From NCBI GenBank assembly GCA_013397455.1, contig VYZB01000223.1:479974-543973 (forward strand): a DNA stretch of 64,000 nucleotides, read 5' to 3'. The notes below the pieces were generated by a model. The model was given only the letters and a program-made list of their open reading frames with translations, searched no databases and was not told the origin of the DNA. This stretch comes from Crotophaga sulcirostris. Taxonomy: Eukaryota > Chordata > Aves > Cuculiformes > Crotophagidae. Shown piece by piece: positions 40,601-52,700 of the stretch; the first letter of the stretch is position 1; every line of letters begins with the position of its first letter. The position numbers were made by a program, and so were the translations under genes.

Positions 40601-41619
40601 ACACTGGAGGAACGTAGTTACCTTTGAGCTTACTTCACACGGGTTTAAGAATGAACAACACTAAACTGTTATATAAAATAATGGGGCATATGCACAGATA
40701 TACACAGAACTCAGACAACCATCACCTTCCCTCAAAGCTAAACTAAGGTAACGGTCACAGGGATAAGATTTACTCCCAGTGGCAGTGAGGGGAGCCAATG
40801 ATGATGTTTTCTGAAGAGAGCAACAAGTTCATCTTTTGACCTCTGGTGAACTACCAAGGGACATCACAAAGATGACAGTTTGTGGAAATATCAGGAGTTA
40901 AAGGCAATTCATAAAAATTGGTTGTGATAACCAGGCGGAGGTGCAGTTGCCCATGCAGAACAGAATGACCTGTCTCAGGTCAGTCTCTACAGGACTGGTA
41001 AGCGGATGCTGAAGTTTCATTATTTCATCTGGTTACAACAACCCATCTTAGCAAACAGGTTCAGACAAGGACCATAAAGTAACTTCCCCTTTAGGGACAA
41101 AAGCTCTTCCACATCAGAGGGGCACAAGAAATGGTAGGGCAGAGCAAAGAACTTGTGGTTTTCAATTTTGTGACAAAGAACATGCTGCTAATTTTCTGTC
41201 CCACCAGCATGATAGGTTTATCAAATACTCTTCATGAGGATGGAAAGAAAAAAAAAGCATAAATAATGAGGTACAGATTAGAAAACCCTTGGCGAGAATA
41301 TTCCCTTGATACTGTTGAGTAGTATAAATCAGTGGTGGCACACATTTCAGCAGTGCCACTTTCCTGAGCTAAACCACAAACCTCTTTGTCCAGTTCTGCT
41401 TGCAGATTTCATATAGAGCAGGAAAACACATTGCTCAGTCTTGCTCTCCCTCCACATCTGCAGATGTATTGGTCCCAAAGGCCACTATTTAAAATTTCCA
41501 TTAACTCTTCTGAAAAATAGAAGAGCACAGTAACCAGGACCATCTTTTAAGAAACTATGAGCAAAACCAGGGATACAGCGACAAAAGCAACAGACACTGG
41601 TTAGGCAGGTGGCTGAGTT
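34681..41619. other. non-coding DNA without recognisable gene
   Basis: About 7 kb with no open frame above about 125 codons and no recognised mobile element. Contains an A-run near 36156-36168 and T-runs near 35297-35306 and 36948-36955. A string near 35930-35995 (TTACAGATGGGGTGGAAGCT) is vaguely SINE-like but too weak to call. Confidence 0.5.
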
Positions 41620-42087
41620 TTATTTAATCCCAAACCTGTGCCGTAAGAAAAGATGGAACATAGCCCATTCTGTGTTGCAATTAATCCCAAAGGTTAATTT
41701 TGTTGCGAGCACGTTGTAAACAAAGGGGATATTTATTTCAGAGTCCAAATACATCGCAACAGAGGAAGGCAAAGGGAAGGGCAGTTTGCACTGCGGATTA
41801 AGAGAAGGTTGCAAGACCTGGTGAAGCCAGTGCTGACAGATTCCCTTATTAAAAAGTGTAGCCTTGTGGAAGGCTTGCCATTGACAGCCCTGATGCGGCC
41901 GAACTTCAGAAAACCAGGCACAATTGGAAGACTGTGTTGTGGCCAGGACAGTGGGCCTAAGGGGCACTTCTAATTTGTCAAAGTTGTATCTAATTCCACT
42001 GAACAAAGTTCGCAAAGAGAGGTGAGCAGAATCCACAAATGATTGCTCATTCACCAAGCCCTGATGGAAAGATAGGCCAGCACACAT
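41620..42087 (-). other. unexplained 155-codon open frame, possible retrocopy
   Basis: A minus-strand frame begins with ATG at 42087 and ends in ...RHRFGIK followed by TAA within TTAAATAAAAC. The stop codon is thus immediately followed by an AATAAA signal. I do not recognise the protein. It has no clear signal peptide or membrane segment and no domain I can name. The segment at 41932-41995 recurs at 44088-44151 with the frame preserved, one synonymous and one missense difference. It could be a processed-gene remnant, an unrecognised repeat or a chance frame. A shorter frame (41733-41921) overlaps it and is not supported separately. Confidence 0.2.
41932..41995 (+). repeat. 64-bp duplicated segment, copy 1
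   Basis: CTGTGTTGTGGCCAGGACAG through GTTGTATCTAATT is repeated at 44088-44151 in the same orientation, 62 of 64 bases identical, about 2.16 kb apart. Similarity ends abruptly on both sides. This copy lies inside the unexplained minus-strand frame 42087-41620. Confidence 0.93.
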
Positions 42088-43504
42088 CTTGGGCTTTGTG
42101 GAGTAACCTGAGCTGCTCCAATCAACTTCGGATAATTCTGCCTTGTGGGCATAACAGTTTTCCTTGTTTCTTCTTTAATAGGATTATTCCTCACGATATT
42201 AAAAAGATAACATCTGTGTCTTTCAGTGTCCCCATAAACTATTTCTAGGTATATGAATGGATACTTCAGGTGGTTTTGTTACTGTTTCTGATATTGACTT
42301 ATGAGAAGTAAAGATCTAAGGGAAGAATTTGATTCAAGTCCGACATTTGTTCTGTAAATAAACTAAAATCTCAAACTTCCTTTTAAAGAGAGATCTTCAA
42401 AACTGACACATTAAGAGAAAAGAACAACAAAATTACCATGTTGAGCATGACCGTGAGCCAACCCCTGGATTCACTCCACTGATCAGAAAATCTTGCCAAA
42501 TATAGGCAAATGACAATCCACCTATATTTACAGTCAGAGGAGGTTTTCCATTTACAACAAAGGATATTGGAAACCAGTTCTCAGGTGAGAAAGATAATTA
42601 ATACACAGTTTTTAAAAAGTTATTTCCCCAAGTTAAAATAGAAGACATGATATATTCTATCTCAGCTTAGTGGTATTTTCAGAAGACAAGAAGGTGGCAA
42701 ACACTTCACCATTCCTTTCTTCTCCAAGGAAAAAGAGAATTTATTATAAAAATGTATCATTTTATCATATTACATTTCCATCTAGGAATGATCACTTTCC
42801 TGTCCTTGTACATTAGCAGTGGCCCTCACTGAAACTGTATAAAAGTATGACTGAACAAAGCATGGATACGTTAATGCAACATATTAGGCCACCAAAATCG
42901 GTGTCCACTTTGAAACCATCAAAATTTCAATGGTTTGCAGTTACCTGATGCTTTCATGAAATTAAGTGCTAGAGACTTAAAGAACTTGCCCTAGATGATT
43001 GATTCTCTCGGCAGAGTTTTCAATTTATAAGGTCCATTATTTGGATGAGCTAATGCATTATTCTTTACTTCATTTAAAACCAAGCCACAGAGAGATGACC
43101 ATTTAACTTTGAGTTTGTCTACACCTGGATCTCGTACAGATTGTTGTAACACAACTCTGGCAGTAGAAAAATCACTGCTTACTGGGAGGCAAAACAAGTT
43201 CTCTCTGGAAATATGTTTCAGATCCCACTGCTATTTATGGGTTTCAGGCAGCCTCAGCGGGCCCTGTATTCTCCCTACATCAAACAGACCACGAACTGAA
43301 TTCCTGGGATGCTGTCCCCATGAGGATGACATAACAGTGGCTGCTTGATGCTATGATTCTGCTAAAAGGTACTGCCCACATTTTTAAACAGAACTTGTGT
43401 TAGGTGTCTGTTTAGCCCAAGTCTATTGGGCTCAGGATATTGTAAAGTTATCTGAATTTCATTATACGTCACATAACCAATCTCATTAATCTCAAATTAT
43501 CACA

Positions 43505-43560
43505 AATTTGTTTTATATTAATATATATAAATACATATATAAATTTATAATCTATATTGT
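43505..43560. repeat. AT-rich imperfect TA/TAA tract
   Basis: Nearly pure A/T with alternating ATATATAAATACATATATAA patterns and partly self-complementary segments. It behaves like a simple low-complexity tract with easy strand opening. No functional site can be assigned. Confidence 0.7.
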
Positions 43561-44087
43561 CTAGGTTTTTAAAATTATCAACATTGCCAGTAAGCCACTA
43601 GTAAAGAAAGAGATCATTCTACCTTGAAAATTGACACCCTGAAAAACTCTCAGCATTATCTCTTTTATTTATTAAGTAGGTCTGTAATAGAGACTCCACC
43701 TTTTGCCAGGTCTTTGTACATACACGCTCACAAAATCCTGCTGTCTGCGAGGCAAGGACAGCTCTGCTCCTTCCTGCACCAGGAGGTGATATACGTATCG
43801 TGCTGCTGGCTTGCTTTCTCTTCACTGAAGTACAGGGGAAAATGAGGCTATAAATCTGTTTGGGTTTTGTTTATTTTTAATAAATACATGAATTTTAAGA
43901 CCAGACTGAACCATTTATCTTCTAGATAATCGTTTGACCTTCTCTGTAATCTAGTCCAAAGAATCCATCTCAGGAATTTCTTTCATTCAGAAAGTCTTCA
44001 TTTAAATATTCAGTCTGTCACATCTCTTGGGAAATTCTTCCATTGATGATTTAGCTTTCCTAATAAATGTGTACCTTTTTTTTTAGC

Positions 44088-44151
44088 CTGTATTGTGGCC
44101 AGGACAGTGGGTCTAAGGGGCACTTCTAATTTGTCAAAGTTGTATCTAATT
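44088..44151 (+). repeat. 64-bp duplicated segment, copy 2, next to poly-T
   Basis: It matches 41932-41995 at 62 of 64 bases, differing only at G/A near its start and C/T about 24 bases in. It is preceded on the plus strand by T9 (44076-44084) and then AGC. Read on the minus strand, the shared segment therefore ends a few bases before an A9 run. That arrangement is what a short reverse-transcribed, A-tailed insertion would leave. No clear target-site duplication is visible. A microhomology-templated insertion is the main alternative. Confidence 0.93.
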
Positions 44152-46672
44152 TATCTATTTTATACATCCAACTAGTGGACCTTGCCATGCTGTTGTCTCC
44201 TAAATCAGTGACTTTTGTTTTGGAAAACAGAACCAAATAGCCCCAGTAGTTTTCTCCTATGTAGGGGGTGTGTGAACTCCTAAGCTCTCCCTTGAAGTAG
44301 TTTGAATCTTGTATTCTGCCTGGCATATTACAAAACAGCAAACAAAGCTGCTGAATTGCTTTCCAAGGAACAAATAGAAACATTTCTGTTGCCTGATGAA
44401 AGGGTATGTGAACAACAATAAAAAAAGGTAGAAGTTCAAAGACTCAGGAGGCATCACAGCACAGAGCCTCTCTCCCCTCCCTACATACACCACACCTTTT
44501 ACAGGTTTGACTAAATAATTTCTCCTCTTAACTGCAGATATAATTTAACCCTGTGTTTCACCCTTTAACCTCTCACTGTTTGTGCTCTTCAAATTGTACC
44601 CGTGAGACGGCACCCTGAAAACATCATGCACAATTCTCTGTTGCAATGCAGTGCAATTCTGATGAAGCTGATGGCTTTGGCAGGCTTCCACCAGCTGAGG
44701 ATCCTCTGCATTTCTGAGCGCACTGCAGGTCTTGCAAGTGTGTGATGTGGGCTAGCTGGCACAAAGCATCAAATACCAGACTTTCCAAAATGCAAATGCA
44801 GGGAGGTGAAGCACAGCAAACCATTGAAGATTGTCCCTCTACCCACAGTCGGGATATAAAAATCTAGGTGTTTGCTGCTGTACCTAGGCCCCTGGGAGCT
44901 GCTGGCATATTGGGTTTCTCTGGCAAAGAGCAGCTAGGATCTGCTGACCACTTATAGAGGCAGACAGGTGGCAGTTGCACTGGGTTACAGATCAAAACCT
45001 TTCTTGTAGAACCCTGCTTATGAGGTTCCCAATCATAAGAAGAAAATTTGTCAGGTAATGGCTTGCTACAATCAGTTTTCGGGGAAGTTTTTGCAGGCTG
45101 ATCAGAGGTTAGCAGTGAGGAGAGCAAGGCACAGGCTATGACACATCTCCTTAGGTAACAGGAGGAAATGAGAGGTTAGAAACTTGAGCGAAACTTTTTA
45201 CTTTGGGTTGAATTGAGTTTCAAGTGGTATTTGAGAGCTTAGCCACAACCTGTTCGTATTTAAATAAGATGCAGATTCATTTACCCTGAAACTTTCTACA
45301 GCTCCCGGGATCTTTTCAGGTAAGTCTTTCCTGACGTGACACCTCCAGCCAAAACCCAAGGCTTCTATGGGAAGGGCTCAGTGCCACCTCTATATCAGAT
45401 TTTTAGGTGCAGGGAAGCTGCTGATTAAGATACTGGTGAAAACGCTCTCATCTTTCTAACACCTCCAGTCATTAAATCCGAGTCCACTATAAGATATGAA
45501 TAGCACTCTGTGGTGGCTTTATCATTACTCTCCCTGTACTCACTCCCATTAAGCTACATAATAAAGAAAATAGTCACATTCATTTTTCATTTATACACAC
45601 ATTTTTGGCACAATTTTCCAGGTTTTCAATGTTTTTTTTCTTCAGCAGAGCAAAGTTTTACTGGTTTGCTTCAGTTTGATTTTCTGGTATTGCTTGTTAA
45701 TTATGTACAATGAAAGCTTTTCATGAGATGTTATATTACCTTTGCATTTTTCAAAAATCTTGTTTTCGTTACAGCTGTCTGAAAGCCTGGCTGTTCCTCT
45801 AATTTTGTGCAGGTAAACTACAAACATTGCTTTGAAAAATAATGTTGATTTTATTTTCATTGTCAGCAAATGTTTCTGACCATATTCACAAGCCCTATAA
45901 TACTGCTTAAGGAAATCTGCTGTTTTGTCATAACACATCTGCCATGTACAACCATGCGATAGCGATCCCTCAGACACCCATATCTCAGGGACTTTACGTG
46001 TCAGGAAAGAAACCTTCAACTCAATTCTGGTTTTGGTGAAGCAGGAAGACAGCACAGAGGCAACAGGTGAACTCAATCCACATGTGCAAATACCCACAGG
46101 ATGCTGAGTTATTCCAGTTTAGGTGGGTTTTTGAAGTTTGACATTTGGAGTTTCTGTTTAGGATGCAAGTAACTTCATGACTCCTGTCTTTCCTCCAACT
46201 GTTGTTCTTCACAAAAGCCACAAAAAAGAAAATAGATTCAGTACTTTCATTTCAAAATGACATCTTCTCACAAAATGAATCTATTATTGTTCTCTGTTAA
46301 AAATTAATTTCTGATGCCAAAAAACACTTCAGATTTTTCAAGCATTTTCTAAAAGCCTTTTTTTCCTGCTACAAATGGTAATGCTTAAATGAAGACAAAA
46401 ATAAACAAGTCTCAACAGCAGCAGAAACAAGTGAGGGGGTTGTCTCCACTGCAGGAAGGTGGCTGTCTCTTCTGATCCAAGAAATCTTTGTATTGGGGTA
46501 GAAACATCACTGATGTCAGTAAGTCTGAGCCTAGCAAGAAAAAGCATCACCAGCTGCCAACATCACTGCCAAATGACCGACATCCACCCTATGTAGAGTT
46601 ACTGGACCTACTTGTTTGTAGCTCAGAACTAGAAGGGCCACACTATATGGCAAGTGGCCAGGACTTGGCCAT

Positions 46673-47487
46673 ATAGAATCATAGAATGTTTTGGGTCAGA
46701 AGGGGCCTTAAAGATCATCCAATTCCAACACCTCTTCCATGGGCAGAGACATCTCCCATTGGATAAGGTTGCTCAAAGTCCCATCCAACCTGGCTTTGAA
46801 CACCCCCAGGGATGGGGTACTCATGACTTCTCTGAACAACTTGTTCCAGTGCCTCACCACCCTCACAGTAAAAAAATTATTCCTTAGATCTAATCTAAAT
46901 CTCCCCTCTTTAGCTTAAAACCATTAGACCTTGTCCTATCTCTGCATTCCCTGATTGAGAGCCCCCCCCTCAGCTTTCCTCTAGGCTTCCTTTAAGTACT
47001 GGAAGGCTGCAATATATCTCCTCAGAATCTCCTCTTCTTTAGGCTAAACAAGACCAACTGTCTCAGCCTGTCCTCCTATGGGAGGTGCTCAATCTCCTGA
47101 TCATCTTTGTGGCCCTCCTCTGAACCTGCTCTGACACATATATGTCCTTCCTGTACTGAAGACTCCAGAAAGCTTTGTGTCATTGGCAAACTTGCTGAGG
47201 GTGCCCTCAATCCCATTGTCTATGTCTCCAACAAAGGTGTTAAACAACTCCGGTCCCAGTGCTGACCCCTGCAGAACACGACACATCACCGGTTTTCACT
47301 TGGACATTGAGCAACTCTAAGTGCAACCATCCAGCCAATTCCTTATTCACTAAGTGATCCATTCATCAGATCTGTGTCTTTCCAATTTAGAGACAAGAAT
47401 TTTATATAGGACAGTGTCAAATGCTTTGCACAAGTGACAATTTGTGTCAGTAAAACCAACAACATCCACAGTCCTCCACACCAACAT
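46673..47487 (-). mobile_element. CR1 LINE, 5'-truncated with internal deletion
   Basis: The left edge is a good inverted CR1 3' terminus (ATAGAATCATAGAATGTTTT), followed by the 3' untranslated and ORF2 C-terminal blocks to about 47160. From about 47163 to 47487 the sequence matches the ORF2 reverse transcriptase region instead, around the FADD and AFDTV motifs. The roughly 350-400 bases of CR1 that should lie between (the blocks seen as [13 protein letters not shown] and MSQQCA in the copy at 4128) are missing. The junction is near 47155-47175. The 5' boundary is blurred near 47487. Confidence 0.9.
47101..47487 (-). pseudogene. CR1 ORF2 reverse transcriptase fragment
   Basis: Minus-strand translation contains, from 47487 downwards, a decayed CKAFDTV (usual KAFDTV motif, RT motif A region), LERHRSDEW, then [12 protein letters not shown] (usual PQGSVLGP, motif B), [20 protein letters not shown] (usual CTLSKFADDT, motif C). 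The catalytic FADD has become FAND, so the polymerase active site is lost. At least one stop lies between motif A and motif B. The open part runs 47289-47101 and leaves CR1 coding similarity near 47165 because of the internal deletion. Confidence 0.88.
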
Positions 47488-49716
47488 TGCTTTGGAGGGA
47501 TCTACTAGCTCAGAAGCCCAAGCTTCTTTCCATTAGCCAATATAGACATGCCCAGTGGGAAAATGAGAACTCTTCAAGGTGAGAAAGATGCCTTCTGCAT
47601 GCTTTGAAAAGCACTAGCTGCTTCCTTGGACTCCATGAAACCAAACAATATAACAATGACTGGATCATACAAAAGGTGTTGAAAATGTTGCTCTAGAAGA
47701 CAAATCTCTGCTCTTCTTCTCACCCATGCAGCCTCAGAGAATCTCTATATTTAGTCCAAATGCAAAGACATACTTTCTATTTTAAGCACCATCCACTTTA
47801 AAAAGGAGACTGAGATTCTGCCATTTCATGAAGACTTAGTAGCAGTAGTCAAAAGGGGTAGTGATACAGAGAGACATTTATGGAAGATGCTGGGACAATC
47901 ATAATTTCATGGGCAGGCCTGAAAAGCTCTTTTTGGGCACATGTAAAGAGTCCACTGAGTCCTTTTAAAGGTTTTACACAAAAAACCTCATCAGTTTTCT
48001 AGCACTGTAGTGAAATTAAGACTCCATATGGCTTCTGCTGAAATTTCTTTATAAACAGGAGCTGTCCATTTATTTATTGGGCTTTTGTAATTGACTTGGG
48101 AAATGCAGACCCTTCAGAGAGTTCACAAAGAAGTGCGTCAAACAGTAAGCACAGCAGTTTTAACATGATGTGCAATATTTGCTTCATTTGAAAAGAATTC
48201 TGGTTTTATAAGGGCTAGCCTTGTTTTTCCTCACTCTGAGTAAAGTAATTCCAATGCGAAAATTTCTTTTTTATGTTTCTCCACTACTTAATATGCATTA
48301 AACAGCTGTACTCCATGGTTTCTGATGAAAGAAGAGTCAGATATCATCTCAACACTTCACGGCCAATTTTGCTGCCATTGGAACAGATCCCAATCCTCTC
48401 ACCTTTACTCTCCTAAATAAAACTTACTTCATACATTCAACATTATGCTGAAGAGGCAAGATTGAAGTCTCCTCGAGGTCACCAAGATTACTCAGCAGAA
48501 AGAGGATTACTTGAAGAAATGCTGCACTGTGGAAGCATCAGTTCTTAACTAACAGTGGAGTCGGTTACCGACAGAACAGGCTTTAAGAGATCGTTAATCC
48601 TTGCACAATGCAGGATTCATCAGCTGAAAGCTGATGATGTTTTACATTGAAGGTGAACGCCACAACCTGCTGATGGCTCAGCAAGCAGGTGTCTTTCTGC
48701 ACAGTAGCTAAAATGAGACACCTAGAAATCTTGGCTTCCATTGCAAATAACATAAAGCTTTTTGACTTCATGTATGCAAGAAAAAACCTGTAGCCTAAGA
48801 ACACCTATGACTAACAGGACAGACACACAGGAGAGGTATAGTGTGTGCAGGGAGTTTCAGGAGAGGTGTGAATTCATTTGATTGCTGTGTTAGGCCTGAA
48901 AACTAATTATGCCCTTTTAAATGCCACCATGATCAACTCTCATTGCTGATGAGGTCCCACAGACAGAAAAGACAAAGATTTGCTCAAATTTCCATCACAG
49001 GCAGATCATTATGGTACTGAGACAGAGAAAGACTTTGCAGAATACAGCTGATACCCTGGCTTTCAGCAGGTTAGTGTTCACATGCAAATACGCAAGCAAA
49101 TAACACCACTGCTCCTGTTCAGAATTCTGTATCCTGAACAACCCCACCACCACCCCGCTCCTATGTACTGGAAGAAACACCCAGGAGAAGAGGTATGTCT
49201 TACTTATTGCTGTTACCCATTGTCTTGCCACACAGGGGTCAGCCTGCTACTCCGCCAAGAATATGTCTGTAGTTCCAACCCACTGCAGCCAGAAGAAAAA
49301 GTAGCCACCTTCTTATCTGGGGGTTTTTCTCCCCGAAACTGAGAGCTATCTGCCAACTCATCTACAAGCCATGTTCAGGGCATCAGTTTTGAACCTGGGA
49401 GGTTTCCACCCTGCCAAATGGAGGCATCGTCATTCATTTTATTACTGTAGGACTGGTGATTATCCTGGGCAATGGGACTAAGTAACTAGGTTCAGGGATA
49501 CCTGGGTGGAGAACAACCCCACAGGTGAGGTTAAGGTCCTCAAATTTTCCTTTTCAGGGCACGCATTGTATCTTCGTACAGTTCTGAATGGCCACTTGAT
49601 TCCTGGGACCCAGAGCTCAGCTAGGGTCTCTAAATATTTTTGAAATAAAAATAATAAATGATAAAAGTAGCACATTGTAACACAGAGTTTTCTTGTTTGG
49701 TTATTTTGTCGGTTTG

Positions 49717-49740
49717 GAGGGGGGTGTTGTTGGGTGGGGT
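49717..49740 (+). repeat. G-rich tract followed by T-rich tract
   Basis: G runs of 6, 3 and 4 within 24 bases, followed by a strongly T-rich stretch to about 49772. The run of six G could supply two of the four G-blocks of a quadruplex. The strand asymmetry stands out locally, but no gene is near. Confidence 0.6.
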
Positions 49741-52700
49741 AGATTTTTTTGGTTTTGTTTTTTTCTTTTAATATCTAACATGACAGTAAAGAATGAGGCT
49801 GCTATTTTACAGAATAAATGCATATATGAAATTACCATTTCATCACACATCTCTACTGTAACTACTAAACACAGCAGCTGTGAACACTCCTACAGCCTTG
49901 CAGTATTTTGCAGTAAATCAAAGTAATCTGCATTGAAGTACAAGGTTTCACTGCATTCTCGAGGAATTTTTCAATTGCCTCTCTTGCATTTCAACTGAGA
50001 TCATTTAGCTGAAATTATGAAACATGCATTAGCGATTAATGCTTCCAAGATTCCACATTACTGTCAAATCACTAATACATTACCTTTCATAATCTAATTT
50101 GTTCACACACTAAAATACACAGAACATGCAGAGCTTAGCAAATGGTCTTCTAAAATGTCACATTTTTTTTTAAAAAATTATTCCTTAAAGAGAAAAGACA
50201 CACACTTGCAAGAATGTAGAAAATTTGTATCCATGACCTCTGCTTTGGGCAGCCTTCTTTCTGCCTTTCATGCTTCAGTTTCAGAGTCTGGCAAGAGACA
50301 GAGCTGCACAAACCACACTTTGATACTGGGGAGACACAGTGAATTTTTGCACTGTGATAAGAGTATTGGCTGTGGTGAAGTATGAAGAAGTCTGAATGGA
50401 CAGAACCAATCCACCAGCTATAAAAGGTTGATTAGAACTGCCATACATCCCAGGTTTTTTTAGAGGGAGGTGGAAAGATAACCAGTTGCTTACTTTGTAT
50501 GTACACCAGTCAGCATTTCCAGTTTAAACTATGACACCTTTCAGATCACCAAGGTCTGGTGACTACTGAGACATTTCTCCTTCTTTACTTTCAAAGAACA
50601 AGTCATAATGCTTTTTTTTAAAAAAGTGCCAAGCAGCACCACATAGTATAACAGAAGTGAGAGAGTAGAGGTGAAACTCAGCAAGAGCTTATCTTTCGGC
50701 AGGATCAGGACTTCCTCTGAACTCAATGAATCAGCTGATATTTTGTCCTTGACTGGCCAATGAATAAAATCAGGTTATAAAATTGGCTGTAAAAAGGAGA
50801 GCAGGGAGGAAGGGATGACTGACCAGTGACTTCAGACATCCTTCTCCTCCCAGCTTCCCAGCTGCATGGAGGCATGTGTGTCCTGGGCAGCCCCCGGGAG
50901 AGCAGAGGAGGGACATATGCTAAATGCATCAGATCTGTCAGAACAAGAGAGACTCAGTAATGACAAAGGTGTTGAAGCCTGCGTAAGGAACATGAGAAGT
51001 GGGCAGAAGACAGACATGTAGTTGGATGAAGAATATACAGGAAGGGAAAGTATACACTTCAGTGAAGAACAAAACAAGAAGAATAAAGAAAAACAACACA
51101 ACTAAGATTGGGAGAAGAGAGGGAAAGCAGAAGCCCTGGCTACTGAGAAGGAGATTCTCTGGTGTAACAAAATGCTGGCAAAAGATGAAATGAAGGAGAG
51201 AGCTTGGGGACCAGAGGTTAACAGGGTCTTGTGGCTAACACAAAGAAAACAGCACAGACAAAGCATTTTCTCTTGTTCAACGCAGATTTGATCAGCAGAC
51301 TTGCACTTCCCCAGACAAGTTAAAATCTGCAGTCATTCTACTCATCGTAAAAAAAAACAAAATCAGAAAGGCACATTTTTTGTAAGAGCTCTGACATCAT
51401 TTGATAGAAGCTGAAACCCTATGCTTGAATTGCTTCAAAGCTCTCTTGAAACTCCAAATCCTCTAGATCTTTGCCCCTCATTTCCCTGCAGATCAACTGT
51501 ATGAGCAGTCCCTCCTCTTTTCCTGGTCGCTGGGTACACACTCTCGTCCACCTCAAACACGTGGGGACCATCCTCCAGCTTTCGTTCAGGCAATGGCAAT
51601 GAAAGTTGACTCACGGCATTTCAGCAGCCCAAGCTGTGCTGCCTTTGGAAAACCAGGGGGACCATAGTTGGAAACATCTGACTGGCTACCACACACGCAA
51701 CACACCCCAGTCAGGAACCTCCTGTGCATTACTAGGGTTAGTCTATATTTTTTTATGAAACAGAGAGAACTTCTTGACCCCACAGCCCACCCATTTAATT
51801 TAGAGACTCTCTACACACCCTGCACACACCTTGTGTGCAAAGGTTGAAGTGACTTGAGTCGCACTTCTGAATTAAAATTTGAAAAGCAACGTTTAAGACA
51901 TGCCAAGGTACAGCAGTGCTTGCTGTAAACAAGACTATATATAAAGTCTTGTGCAGGAAGTTTGTCTGCAGCACAAAACATCACAAGAAAACTAAAAACA
52001 AAGACAAAGAAACAACCTCAAAAAACTCAGCTATATTCTTGTCTCTGCCACAGGCTGTTTTGACCCTGGCTCTCACCACCCACATGTAAAATAAGGTTTA
52101 ACCCTGTTCTGCAAATACAGCCTGCTGGGACAGCTTTCCAACACTTCAGTGCCGTGATGCAAAGGGATATTTATTCTTCTTTACTGACTAGAAAAGCTTT
52201 TTAATGTTCATATGCCACACTTCATCCCATTGTAACTACTTGGTTTCTGTTAGCAGTTCAAGCTGATCCAAGAGATGTCTGCACACAACTGCTCTCACAG
52301 CCTTGCTGAAGTGTCCTCTCTCCCCTGCATCATCCAGAGTCCTCTCGCTAACACAATATAGCACTTCAGTTGGTTAAAAAAATGAAAACATAAAGCAGAG
52401 ACCCCACCATCCCTCATCTTTGTGCCTGTTCTGTAAACAAACAGCAGGACTGTAAAGAACTCCTTGAATAAGGAGAAGCAGAAAATACACAGTATGGAAA
52501 GAAATTAGCCCAGCCTCTCAGCTAGTACAGATCAGCGCCTGCTGAGCCAGGTCTGTGTGCAAGACTGGGTCCTCGAACCTGCGCTTAAGGACTTCATGCA
52601 GTCTCTGATCTCAGCAGCACTGAGTACAAACAAAACCTGCACTAAAGACAGTGAAATATTGTGGCAAACTGGCATCACTGCGGGACAGAGAGGTACATGA

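Larger units (their letters stand above)
42088..46672. other. non-coding DNA without recognisable gene
   Basis: Contains the second 64-bp copy (44088-44151) and an AT-rich tract (43505-43560). A 151-codon minus-strand frame spans 46097-45642 but has no recognised domain and sits in AT-rich DNA. No CR1 fragment lies between copy 2 and 46673. Confidence 0.5.
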
